Source: Kalymmatonema hyalinum WJT4-NPBG1
GTDB taxonomy: Bacteria; Cyanobacteriota; Cyanobacteriia; Cyanobacteriales; Nostocaceae
NCBI GenBank assembly: GCA_019359075.1
Contig: JAHHIB010000037.1
Location: 1 to 64,000, forward strand
DNA length: 64,000 nt
Reading direction: 5' to 3'
Below are positions 37,062-46,600 of the stretch, in pieces. Numbering within the stretch: the stretch's first letter is position 1; the number at the start of each line of letters is the position of its first letter. A program made the translations under genes and the position numbers. The notes below the pieces were generated by a model. That model was given only the letters and a program-made list of their open reading frames with translations. It was not told where the DNA came from and did not search any database.

Positions 37062-37964
37062 ATGTTCATGACAATCGTGCGTAAATTCACAGCAATTTTT
37101 TTAGCTTTTAGTTTGTCTTTGACAACTGTCGCCTGTGGTGGCGGTGGATCAAGCCAAACGACACCTCAAGCTAGCAACACCAATCAAACGACTGCTATCA
37201 GTAATGCTACTACCAAGCTAGCTGATGGTCAGTATCCGGTGCAGCAAGCAAGTTTTAACGATGCCGACGGGGAGTACACAGTGTTTTTACTCAACGCTAC
37301 GCCCCCAACTTTTAGATCCCAAAATTTACAAATGGCGCGGCTGACCGATGAAGAAATAAAGCAAGGTAAGAAAAGTTATCTAAAGGTAGAGAATGGACAG
37401 CCAGCCTTATACATAACAGAAGACTTCAAAATTGAGTACGTCCACAACGTTACCGAGAATAGAACCAACCCCCAAACGGGACAACAGGAAACAGTGGTCG
37501 TCCGTCAACAAAATAGCTTCTGGGCACCCTTTGCCGGATCTGTTGCTGGCTCTCTGGCGGGACAAGCTATTGGTAGTATGTTGTTTAGACCGCAATATTA
37601 TGTACCACCTGCATATCAGCCTGGTGGAGTGCTGACTGGCTACGGTGGCTATGGTCGCAGCTATGGAGATGCGGTTCAAACTTATCGCAGCCGCTATAAT
37701 GCGCCGCCTGCAGTAGAGAGAAACCGGACTGCTTTCCGCAGTACAGGGACAATTAGAAGGTCGTATCCTGGTGGTTCTTCCACTGTACGACGCACTGTCC
37801 CAAATACCAATACGGGCAGCCGCGCTACTGGTTCCGGTTTTGGCGGTAGTACCCTAAGACCCTCTGGTAGCAGCACCACCAGACGCAGTCCTGGCGGTAG
37901 CAGTTTTGGTAGTGGCGGTCGTTCTCGAACCCCACGCTCAACTGGTTTTGGTAGACGTAGATAA
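37062..37964 (+). CDS. putative lipoprotein with Gly/Ser/Arg-rich tail
   Basis: 300 aa. The signal FTAIFLAFSLSLTTVACGGGG has a lipobox (TVAC), so the Cys should be lipidated and the protein anchored in a membrane facing the periplasm. The middle includes a Gly-zipper-like segment FAGSVAGSLAGQAIGSMLF that could insert in membranes. The last 90 residues are low-complexity Ser, Arg, Gly and Thr (STTRRSPGGSSFGSGGRSR). ATG codons at 37062 and 37068 are both possible; GGAGATAGG lies upstream. Similar proteins are conserved in cyanobacteria without a known role. Confidence 0.75.
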   Translation: MFMTIVRKFTAIFLAFSLSLTTVACGGGGSSQTTPQASNTNQTTAISNATTKLADGQYPVQQASFNDADGEYTVFLLNATPPTFRSQNLQMARLTDEEIKQGKKSYLKVENGQPALYITEDFKIEYVHNVTENRTNPQTGQQETVVVRQQNSFWAPFAGSVAGSLAGQAIGSMLFRPQYYVPPAYQPGGVLTGYGGYGRSYGDAVQTYRSRYNAPPAVERNRTAFRSTGTIRRSYPGGSSTVRRTVPNTNTGSRATGSGFGGSTLRPSGSSTTRRSPGGSSFGSGGRSRTPRSTGFGRRR

Positions 37965-37984
37965 TTCTAGAAAGATAATTGTAG

Positions 37985-38007
37985 AGACGCGCCATCATGG
38001 CGCGTCT
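37985..38007. terminator. bidirectional terminator hairpin between convergent genes
   Basis: Perfect 10-bp stem AGACGCGCCA/TGGCGCGTCT around TCA, 20 bp after the lipoprotein gene and 10 bp from the DAHP synthase stop. The wording GTAGAGACGCG..CGCGTCTTTAC is also a frequent dispersed palindrome in Nostoc-type genomes, so a repeat may have been recruited as terminator. Confidence 0.75.
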
Positions 38008-38016
38008 TTACATAAT

Positions 38017-39075
38017 TTATGCTATGGCAACAGCTGGGTTCTGCCAACGCCCAACTGCTTTGCCAACCACTGCAAGTTCTTGCATCAAGCGGTCGAAACG
38101 TTCTGGAGTTAGAGATTGTGGACCATCAGATAAGGCTTTTGCCGGGTTGGGGTGAACCTCAATCATCAAAGAGTCACATCCAGCGGCGATCGCCCCTAGA
38201 GACATGGAAGGTACATGTGTAGCCCAGCCTGTGCCGTGGCTAGGATCAACCATAATTGGTAGGTGAGTCAGGCTTCGCAACACTGGCACTGCTGATAAAT
38301 CCAGCGTATTCCGGGTGTACTGGTGGTCAAAGGTGCGAATTCCCCGCTCACACAAAATCACATTTGGATTTCCTGCTGCCAGAATATACTCAGCAGCCAT
38401 CAACCAATCTTCAATGGTTGCAGCCATTCCTCTCTTTAAAAGAACTGGTTTTGACTGCGCTCCCACTTTCTTCAACAAGGAGAAATTCTGCATATTCCTT
38501 GCGCCTACCTGGACGACATCCGCTGCTTGGGCGATTTTCTCCAGATCTGCACTATCCATGACTTCTGTGATAATGCCCAGTCCGGTTTCTTCCCGCGCCT
38601 TTACCAACAATTCCAAAGCACTCTCGCCGTGTCCTTGGAAGGCGTAAGGCGAAGTCCGGGGTTTGTATGCGCCACCTCGTAAAAACTGTGCCCCAGATGC
38701 TTTGACTCGCCGCGCTGTCTCTACTATCATTTCCTCATTTTCTACTGAGCACGGACCAGCAACGACAACCACAGGGTGATGTTCACCAAAAAAAACTGGT
38801 CCATTGGGAGTGTTCACCACTACCTCAGAAGCTTCCCCGTGACGAAACTGGCGGCTAGCTCTTTTGAAAGGCTTTTCTACCCGCAACACCTGTTCGATCC
38901 AGGGGCTAATTTCCTGGATTCGCAAAGGGTCTAAGTCAACGGTGTCACCAACAAGACCAATCACTACCTTGTGCTGACCAACAATTTTTTCTGGTGTCAG
39001 CCCCCAAGTGCCGAGTTCCTTGCTCAGACGGTCTATTTCCGCCTCAGGGGAACCAATTTTCATCACTACAATCAT
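38017..39075 (-). CDS. aroF: 3-deoxy-7-phosphoheptulonate (DAHP) synthase, AroF type
   Basis: 352 aa. It catalyses the first step of the shikimate pathway from PEP and erythrose 4-phosphate. The N-terminal 80 residues form an ACT-like regulatory part (MIVVMKIGSPEAEIDRLSKEL). The barrel contains VVVAGPCSVENEEMI, GGAYKPRTSPYAFQG, VQVGARNMQNFSLLKKVG, KPVLLKRGM, RGIRTF and IMVDPSHGTG, all typical of the type I-beta enzymes of Bacillus and Thermotoga. The N-terminal extension probably carries feedback control by an aromatic product. Confidence 0.95.
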   Translation of the reverse strand: MIVVMKIGSPEAEIDRLSKELGTWGLTPEKIVGQHKVVIGLVGDTVDLDPLRIQEISPWIEQVLRVEKPFKRASRQFRHGEASEVVVNTPNGPVFFGEHHPVVVVAGPCSVENEEMIVETARRVKASGAQFLRGGAYKPRTSPYAFQGHGESALELLVKAREETGLGIITEVMDSADLEKIAQAADVVQVGARNMQNFSLLKKVGAQSKPVLLKRGMAATIEDWLMAAEYILAAGNPNVILCERGIRTFDHQYTRNTLDLSAVPVLRSLTHLPIMVDPSHGTGWATHVPSMSLGAIAAGCDSLMIEVHPNPAKALSDGPQSLTPERFDRLMQELAVVGKAVGRWQNPAVAIA

Positions 39076-39677
39076 GCTAAAGTTCCTGTTTAATTGAGTT
39101 GTATCTTAGAATATATTGCTAGTTATATTCTGTAATTAAATTTTTAACCAAGTCTTTCTTAAAGAAATAAAACTAAATAAAACCACAGATAAAGTTTGGT
39201 GTTCATCTGTGGTTCAAAATCATTAAGACAAGATGATTGGAAAAAGTCCACCAGCAAAGAAAAATCAATTATTCAATAATAGCGCTCAGCAGTTTCGTGA
39301 CTGAATATTGCAGCTAAACAAAGCATAAATTTTGAATTAATAATGTTGAAGTTACAAAATTTAAACTTCAACATTATTTTTTTCAAATCTACCCAATACC
39401 GCAGTTATTTAGTCTCTCAACGCTACTCACGCCCTTGAGTGAACTCAAAATTATTAATTCAAAATTCAAAATTCTTTTTAAACTTTGAATTTTGAGAGAA
39501 GTCTGATCCGAGGTTTCCTCGGATCAGAACTTCGGTGCTTTTGAATGTTTGAGCAGCGAGTGGGGGCTTGTATTCTTTTTTTGAATTTTCATAGCACCTA
39601 GCACCTAGGGCGTTAGCGGGTGCCGCAGGGAAGGTGCCATACTTTGAATGCCCAAATTTGAGCACAAATGTGGCTTT
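39076..39677. other. intergenic region with several hairpins
   Basis: About 600 bp. AACCACAGAT/ATCTGTGGTT (39181-39214) is a dispersed repeat also seen in part near 15720 and 50390. AATGTTGAAGTT/AACTTCAACATT (39342-39375) is followed by ATTTTTTTTC and looks like a plus-strand terminator with no gene before it. TCTGATCCGAGG/CCTCGGATCAGA (39502-39528) is a 12-bp stem with a TTT loop. No coding frame supported. Confidence 0.6.
39342..39385 (+). terminator. orphan Rho-independent terminator
   Basis: Perfect 12-bp stem (39342-39353 with 39364-39375), 10-base loop, then ATTTTTTTTC. No plus-strand gene is found in the preceding 260 bp; a small RNA or a transcript crossing from the promoter side of aroF would explain it. 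Confidence 0.6.
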
Positions 39678-40145
39678 CTATACATTCTTTTGGCGAGTTT
39701 CACGCCAAACTGCCACCATTCGCCCGAAATTAGTAGTGAACTCATTCCAGCCCAGCAGACTTCCGACTCTGTCTTCATCCCAGGAGGCAGAGAGAACACC
39801 ATAAGTTATCCCCAGCACCCCCAAACCAAAAAATCCCATGTTCACCAGTAACACCGCGATGGGAGGTAGTTTGATGCCAGCGTAGATTAACAGCAGATAG
39901 CTGACAATGAGGCTACTGATACCCAAAGCTGTTGGTATACCCGAGAAGCCAGCCACTCGGCGAATCATCCGTTGGCTGACTCCCTGGGGGATTGCTATTT
40001 CTTGTTTGGTGAAAGGTGGCTTCTTGTGATCCTGTTTCCCAGATTCCTGCTTGGTTTCTGGTTGTGCGCTTTTTGCTTTTGCTGGTTTTTGGCGCTTTTT
40101 ATTTGGTTCAAAAGGCAAGCGACTGCGTTCAGATTCGGCAGACAT
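39678..40145 (-). CDS. PAM68-like photosystem II assembly protein
   Basis: 155 aa. The N-terminal 50 residues are a Lys/Gln/Pro-rich soluble part; two membrane segments follow (ALGISSLIVSYLLLIYAGI and IAVLLVNMGFFGLGVLGITYGVL), and then SASWDEDRVGSLLGWNEFTTNFGRM, the signature of PAM68/DUF3464. In plants PAM68 assists early photosystem II assembly in the thylakoid. It lies 12 bp downstream of rpsO on the same strand and is therefore probably co-transcribed with it. Confidence 0.88.
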   Translation of the reverse strand: MSAESERSRLPFEPNKKRQKPAKAKSAQPETKQESGKQDHKKPPFTKQEIAIPQGVSQRMIRRVAGFSGIPTALGISSLIVSYLLLIYAGIKLPPIAVLLVNMGFFGLGVLGITYGVLSASWDEDRVGSLLGWNEFTTNFGRMVAVWRETRQKNV

Positions 40146-40157
40146 AAGCAGTATTCT

Positions 40158-40427
40158 CTATCCACGAATACCGAGACGAGCAATCAAAGCTTGATAACGT
40201 TCCCGGCTACCCTCCTGAATATAAGATAAAAGACGCTTGCGTTGACCAATCAGCTTCAACAATCCCCGCCGCGAAGAATGGTCTTTCTTGTTGGCTTGCA
40301 AATGTTGACTAAGACGATTAATGCGCTCCGTCAGCATAGCGACTTGGAGATCGGCAGATCCAGTATCGGTTTCGTGAACTTGGTACTGTGTGATTAACTC
40401 TTGTTTGCGCTGTTGCGTTAAAGTCAT
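40158..40427 (-). CDS. rpsO: 30S ribosomal protein S15
   Basis: 89 aa, the normal length. [49 protein letters not shown] is the highly conserved S15 core that binds 16S rRNA helices 20-22. It is the first gene of a pair with the PAM68-like gene 12 bp downstream. Confidence 0.97.
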   Translation of the reverse strand: MTLTQQRKQELITQYQVHETDTGSADLQVAMLTERINRLSQHLQANKKDHSSRRGLLKLIGQRKRLLSYIQEGSRERYQALIARLGIRG

Positions 40428-40499
40428 GACCCAATGAATTATTTTCTAAATATATGCAGCAGTTTCCCATAATATCATAGCCATCATCTTTAGGGTGTG

Positions 40500-40710
40500 G
40501 GGTATTAGGAGGATGAGGCAGCCTCTGGAGCCCGCGCCCCTTCGGGGTATCTATCTCCTGCGGATACGCGTAGCGTGTCCGTTCGGCCTCAAGCCGTGGC
40601 CGAAGGGCTCAGGACTTACCCGAAGGGCGTGGAGATGAGGAGGATGAGGAGAATTTTCTTTGCGTCCCCGCATCCACGTATCGCCCTTCTCCTGTCGGAG
40701 ACAGGAGAGG
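40500..40710. repeat. intergenic cluster of dispersed repeats
   Basis: Contains GAGGATGAGG-type short-period arrays (40507-40517, 40633-40650), GATACGCGTAGCGTGTCCGT, and CGCCCTTCTCCTGTCGGAGA. The same words are found in frame inside ppsA, the phosphorelay genes and the GH13 gene. It occupies most of the 509-bp gap between rpsO and the next response regulator gene. Confidence 0.75.
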
Positions 40711-40936
40711 GAAAGCCGTCGTTGGCGCTGTCTCAGCATGTCTCCTTGTCACCGTGTTCTCCTGTGTATTCCCCTAGACATTTCGCAAAATATAGTGTTG
40801 AACTTTACAAAGCACATTGAATCCTAGCGTCTACCTTAAGCTTGAGTTATGGTAGTGGGTGCGGCTAATTCTTGTTCAGTTGGTTCTAATTTTTACAGTC
40901 AATTCTTTAGAGGAGCGCTTCGGTTCGCACGCTGCT

Positions 40937-43513
40937 ATGAGAATTTTAGTCATTGAAGACGATGAGCTAATAGCCAACCCCCTTGCTCAATTGCTTACAG
41001 ACCAACACTACGCTGTCGATATTGCTTGTGATGGTGAAGCTGGTTGGGAGCTAGCAGAAGCTTTGAGCTATGACCTAATTGTACTAGACGTGATGCTACC
41101 CAAGTTAGATGGCATTAGCCTTTGTCGGCAGATGCGATCGCACGGGATACAATCACCGATTATCCTGTTGACAGCTCAGGATAGCAGTACAAATAAAGTC
41201 CTTGGTTTAGATGCTGGAGCCGACGACTATCTCACCAAACCTTTTGATTTCCAAGAGTTACTGGCTCGTATCCGCGCTTTACTGCGACGGGGAAGTTCTG
41301 CCTTACCTCCACTGCTAGAGTGGGAAAACTTGCGGCTAGACCCGAGTATTTGTGAAGTGACCTACGATAGTAAACCGCTACATTTGACTCCAAAAGAGTA
41401 TGGTTTGCTAGAGCTTTTCCTTCGCAATCCTCACCGCATATTTAGCTGTAGCGCGATCATAGACCAGCTGTGGTCTTTTGAAGAACCTCCTGGAGAAGAT
41501 ACCGTCAGAACGCACCTGAAGGGGTTGCGGATGAAACTCAGAAAAGCCGGAGTTGTCAACGAACCCATTGAAACGGTGTATGGTATCGGCTACCGCCTCA
41601 GAGTAGCACAGGAGCACAGGAGCACAGGAGCAGGGGGAGCAGGGGAGGACGCGGTGAAAGGAGAAAAAGTCTCCTCATCTTCCTCATCTCCACGCCAGTC
41701 GCCTCAAGTCGGGAAACCCTTTCGCCAGTCGCCTGACGCCACTCCCCTCAACCGAGGGAACCTCCGCACGGGGGTGGCTCCGGAGGGAAACCGTTCGGCT
41801 GAGCGCTCACGGCGAAGCCCTCCTGCAGCGCTGGCTCACCACGGCGCTGGCTCCTCATGTCCCTCCTCCCCCACGCCCGAAGAGATAAAACAGCATACTC
41901 AAACAATAACTGCTAGCGTTTGGGAGCGTACCAAAGACAAGCACAGCGAGCGAGTTACGGTGATTGAACAGGCTACGACAGCATTGCTTCAAGATGCGCT
42001 TGAGGATGAACTGCTCTCAAAAGCACACGCAGAAGCTCACAAGCTGGCGGGTTCCTTAGGTCTTTTTGGCTTTGGCTATGGTTCTGATCTGGCTCGACAA
42101 ATAGAAGAGTTGCTCGAAGCTGAGAAGCCGTTGATTCAACAGCAAAAACTGCACTTGTCAGAACTGGTTGTGGCGCTGCGCCGAGAGTTGCAGGTTGCAA
42201 CTACAAACCCTACCCCTGAACAATCATCAGCTGCTGATGAACGTCCTTTTCTATTAGTGGTTAGCCAGGATAAGTCACTGGCTGCGGAATTGGAAAGATC
42301 AGCCGCCAATGCGGGAATGCGCTCCCAGATAGCCACCAACCCAGCACTAGCCAGGGAGCAGCTTGTTAACAATCGCCCTGATGTGGTGGTACTTGAGCTT
42401 TGTGGTAACACCGCTGACGAGGGTTTGAGGTTGTTAGCAGAACTCAACTGTTGTACACCTCCAGTACCAGTGTTGGTGATCACAAACCAAGATAGTTTGC
42501 TTGATCGAGTACAAATAGCCCGTTTGGGCGGACGGGGTTGTTTACAAAAACCAGTGGCTTCAGATTTGCTGCTGGAAACACTCACAAATCTGGTACAGCG
42601 ATCGCGTAAGGCTGCGGCTAAAGTGATGGTTGTAGACGACGACCCGGTTATCCTATCGGCTGTGTGTTCTTTATTACAGCCTTGGGGTTTAAAAGTTTCT
42701 ACTTTGGAAAATCCTTTGAAGTTTTGGGAGACCTTGGAAACCAGAGCCCCAGATTTGCTGGTTTTAGATGTGGAAATGCCTCAAATGAGCGGGATTGAAC
42801 TGTGCCAAGTTGTGCGTAATGACCCCCGCCATTGCGGCTTGCCAGTGCTATTTCTTACTGCACGCACTGATGCGGATACGATGCGACGCGTGTTTGCTGC
42901 TGGTGCGGATGATTATGTCAACAAGCCTATTGTTGGTCCAGAACTGGTGACTCGTATCCTTAACCGTTTAGACAGAACACGTATGCTGCGGACTATATCT
43001 GAAATAGATGCTTTGACTGGAGTGGCTAATCGTCGCCAGTCAACTCAAGAACTCAACCAGTTACTGAGCCTAGCCAATCGCCATAATCAGCCTTTGTGCT
43101 TTGCTGTTCTAAAAATCGACCACCTTCAGCAAATTAACCAACAGTACGGTCATGCTGTGGGCGATGAAGTGTTGTCTAGATTTGGAAGATTGTTACGACG
43201 ACATTTTCAAAGTGAAATTCTTTGCCGATGGGGTGGTGCTGAGTTTGTTGTGGGGATGTATGGTATGACACAAAAAGACGGAAGACGATGGATAGAGGAA
43301 ATACTTGAAAATTCAAGCAAAGAGAAGTTTCTAACTCCTGACAAAAAAGATTTTCAGGTAACATTTAGTGTAGGATTATCTAGTTATTTACACGATGGCT
43401 CAGACTTGCAAACACTGTATCAAACAGCATTGGCAAGATGCGCTCGTGTGTTATCACAGAGAAATCTGAGCAGTGGAACTTCCCGTTCCCAATCGCAACT
43501 GCGTACAAAATAA
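40937..43513 (+). CDS. response regulator: REC-winged helix-Hpt-REC-REC-degenerate GGDEF
   Basis: 858 aa. Receiver 1-118 (D51); OmpR winged helix 125-222 (LTPKEYGLLELFLRNPHRIFS, ETVYGIGYRL); repeat-derived linker about 225-315; Hpt about 325-425 (H368 in EAHKLAGSLG); degenerate receiver 435-555 with Glu at the phospho site (E487 in VVLELCG); receiver 562-680 (D611); then a GGDEF-like domain to 850 whose signature is GGAEF (766-770). The first 680 residues match the N-terminal half of the 1299-aa protein at 16713-20612. The ATG at 40937 starts MRILVIEDDE; a GTG frame upstream is open. The kinase half is in the next gene, 131 bp downstream. Confidence 0.93.
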   Translation: MRILVIEDDELIANPLAQLLTDQHYAVDIACDGEAGWELAEALSYDLIVLDVMLPKLDGISLCRQMRSHGIQSPIILLTAQDSSTNKVLGLDAGADDYLTKPFDFQELLARIRALLRRGSSALPPLLEWENLRLDPSICEVTYDSKPLHLTPKEYGLLELFLRNPHRIFSCSAIIDQLWSFEEPPGEDTVRTHLKGLRMKLRKAGVVNEPIETVYGIGYRLRVAQEHRSTGAGGAGEDAVKGEKVSSSSSSPRQSPQVGKPFRQSPDATPLNRGNLRTGVAPEGNRSAERSRRSPPAALAHHGAGSSCPSSPTPEEIKQHTQTITASVWERTKDKHSERVTVIEQATTALLQDALEDELLSKAHAEAHKLAGSLGLFGFGYGSDLARQIEELLEAEKPLIQQQKLHLSELVVALRRELQVATTNPTPEQSSAADERPFLLVVSQDKSLAAELERSAANAGMRSQIATNPALAREQLVNNRPDVVVLELCGNTADEGLRLLAELNCCTPPVPVLVITNQDSLLDRVQIARLGGRGCLQKPVASDLLLETLTNLVQRSRKAAAKVMVVDDDPVILSAVCSLLQPWGLKVSTLENPLKFWETLETRAPDLLVLDVEMPQMSGIELCQVVRNDPRHCGLPVLFLTARTDADTMRRVFAAGADDYVNKPIVGPELVTRILNRLDRTRMLRTISEIDALTGVANRRQSTQELNQLLSLANRHNQPLCFAVLKIDHLQQINQQYGHAVGDEVLSRFGRLLRRHFQSEILCRWGGAEFVVGMYGMTQKDGRRWIEEILENSSKEKFLTPDKKDFQVTFSVGLSSYLHDGSDLQTLYQTALARCARVLSQRNLSSGTSRSQSQLRTK
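41660..41880. repeat. dispersed repeats forming the linker of the response regulator gene
   Basis: Includes CTCCTCATCTTCCTCATCTC and the 29-bp segment 41791-41819, which is the exact reverse complement of 61262-61290 in an intergenic region. It encodes a Ser/Pro/Arg-rich stretch missing from the paralogue, so the linker is repeat insertion kept in frame. Confidence 0.85.
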
Positions 43514-43644
43514 CCCCACTCAATACGTAGCTGCTTAGAAATTTAATAGGGCAGAGTGGAGAAAAATTCAAAATAAAAAGAATTTTGAATTGTCAAAGCC
43601 TGTCTTCCAATCCCAAAAATCATGCATAGGGCTTTCATCTGACC

Positions 43645-46600
43645 ATGCAAGCACACACAAGTACAACTCAAACAAAGCTTCGGCAAAGGCTATTCATGCC
43701 TGTACTCACAGGCATTAGCGTTTTCATTCTGACTCTGTTATTTTGGCAGGAATTACTCTCGCAAGAAGATGTTTATATCAAAAGAAATGCTGAATTAGCA
43801 GCAGCTAGTATTAGTCATCAAATCACAGCCCATATTGAAACTCGTACACAGGCATTGGCTCGCATGGCTAAACGCTGGGAGAGACGAGGTGGGACTCCTC
43901 AAACAGAGTGGGAAGCAGATGCTTTAAACTATTATCAAGATTTTTCAGGTTTTCAAGCAATTGAATGGGTAGACGAATCATATTATGTACGTTGGATTGT
44001 TCCTTTAGCAGGAAATGAAGTCATAAAAAATCTCAACTTGACTTTTGAGGAGCGTCGTCGGACTGCTTTAGACAAAGCCAAACAAACCCGGAAGATGACA
44101 ATGACACGTACAGTCACTCTTCCTCAAGGAGGCAAAGGATTTTTAGCGTGTATAGCTCTGTTTTCAGACAATGACTTTAATGGATTTGTAATCAGCGTTT
44201 TTCGCACGCAGTTATTGTTAGACACTATATTAGACAAGAATCTAACGCAGAAATATAATGTCGCTATTTTTGATGGCAGCGAACAAATCTACGCCAGCCA
44301 TCAAGAAGGTATCAACAGCCAGAGGCAAACTCAATGGACACACAACGCACAAATCAAAATTCATGGTGTTACATGGAGTGTTCGCGTTTCGCCAACAGCA
44401 GCATTGCTAGCTCAAGAACGTTCGCCTCTCCCCAATGTGGTGTTAGGTTCGGGCTTGGTCACTGCTGTGCTTCTAGCATGGGGAGTTTACCTTAATCAGA
44501 AGTCCAGACGCTATGCTCAGCAAGTGAGGGCAATCAACGAGGACTTAGGCAGTGAAATTACTGAACGCCAGCAGGCGGAAGTGACATTACAAAAATATGC
44601 GGCGGAGTTGGAAGATTTGTATAATAACGCACCTTGTGGCTATCACTCTATAGACTCAGACGGTACCTTCATTCGCATCAACGATACCGAACTCAAGTGG
44701 TTGGGTTATACACGAGATGCAGTGATTGGAAAGAAAAAGTTTTTTGAACTGTTAACCGACTCTAGCATAGCCACTTTCCAAAAATGTTTCCCCATTTTTC
44801 AGGAGCGTGGTTGGGTGAATGATTTGGAATTCCAACTCATTTGCAAGGATGGCACAATTCTACCAGTACTTTTGAGTGCAACTGCCATTAAAGATGCGGC
44901 AGGTCAGTACGTCATGAGTCGGAGTACGGTTTTTGATATTAGCGAACGGCAAGCCGCGCTGCGCGAACGCAAGCAAGCAGAAGTAGAACTGAGTAATCTG
45001 AGTTCTGCTTTAGAAAGTGCGGTAGAAGGCGTGTCCCGCTTGGATGAGCAAGGACATTACATCTATGTCAATCAGGCGTATGCCAGGATGATGAGCTATC
45101 AGCCAGAGGAGATGGTGGGTCTGGATTGTCAACTGAGTGTCCATCCAGAAGACCGGGAAAAAGTGATGGCAGCATATCAAAAAATGTTCAATGACGGTAA
45201 GGCAGAGGTGGAAGCCAGGGGTGTACGTCAAGACGGTTCGGAGTTTGATACGCAAGTGGTTATGGTCAAAGCCTACGACATACAGCAGAATTATATTGGT
45301 CATTACCGCTTCATGAAGGACATTAGCGATCGCCGCGAAATAGAACGGCTCAAGGATGAATTTGTCTCCATCGTCAGCCATGAATTGCGGACTCCCCTAA
45401 CTTCGATTCGCGGTTCCTTGGGTTTGGTGGCTAGTGGTGTACTGCACACCCAACCGGAAAAGGCTCAACGGATGCTAGAAATTGCAGTCAATAACTCTGA
45501 CCGTTTAATCCGACTCATTAACGACATCCTGGATATCGAACGCATCGAGTCAGGCAAAGTCACAATGACAAAACAAACTTGTGATGCCGCTAGCTTGATG
45601 CTCCAATCAGCAGATGAAATGCGTTCTCTGGCAGATAAGGCAGGAGTAACTTTATCTGTTGCTCCCGTATCAGCTAAGCTGTGGTCAGATCCTGACCGAA
45701 TTGTCCAGACTTTCACTAACTTGCTCAGCAACGCTGTTAAATTTTCACCCCCAGATAGCACTATCTGGTTAAGCGCCGAAATTATCGAAGAAAAGGGGAC
45801 AACAGGAGTAGGGGGAGAAAATACTTCCTCATCTCCCCAATCCCACATCCTTTTTCAAATCCGTGACCAAGGAAGGGGTATTCCAGCGGATAAAATCGAA
45901 ACTATTTTTGGACGCTTTCAGCAGGTTGATGCCTCTGACGCACGTAAGAAAGGCGGTACTGGCTTAGGGCTTGCCATCTGTCGCAGTATTGTGCAACATC
46001 ATGGCGGGCGCATTTGGGCAGAAAGCACTTTAGGGGAAGGTAGTAGTTTTTACATTTTGCTGCCTATACAGCAAGAGGAAGAGCCTATCGCCCCGCCAAC
46101 TGAGTCTAATTCCAGTTATCCATTGGTGTTAGTGTGTGATGATGACTCTTCAGTTCGGACTGTCATGCAGACAATGCTAGAACAACGGGGCTACCGAGTA
46201 ACCAGCGTGGCTTCGGGGGAAGAGGCAGTACAATTGGCACAACAACTACAGCCTGATGTGATTTTACTTAACCTGATGATGCCTGGTATGCACGGCTGGG
46301 AAACTTTAGCCGTTTTGAAGCAACAGCCACAAACTAAAGATATTCCAGTTATTATTCTCAGTGGTCTAATGCCGGATGCTAGGATAGCTTCCCATCTAGG
46401 GGTAAACGACTGGATTGTTAAACCACCGGACGAGAGGTTGTTGTTTGAAGCTTTGGAGCGGGCACTGGCAGGAGAACATAGCCAGAGTATTAAAGTTCTT
46501 ATAGTAGAAGATGATTTAGACCTGGCACAGGTGTTGATTGCCATATTCGAGCGCTACGGCATTGAAACACACCATGCCCGGACAGGACGAGAAGCCCTGC

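Noticed and set aside
40859-40936. 26-codon N-terminal extension of the 858-aa response regulator
   Set aside because: Receiver domains start with MRILVIEDDE at 40937, and the upstream part is not conserved-looking.
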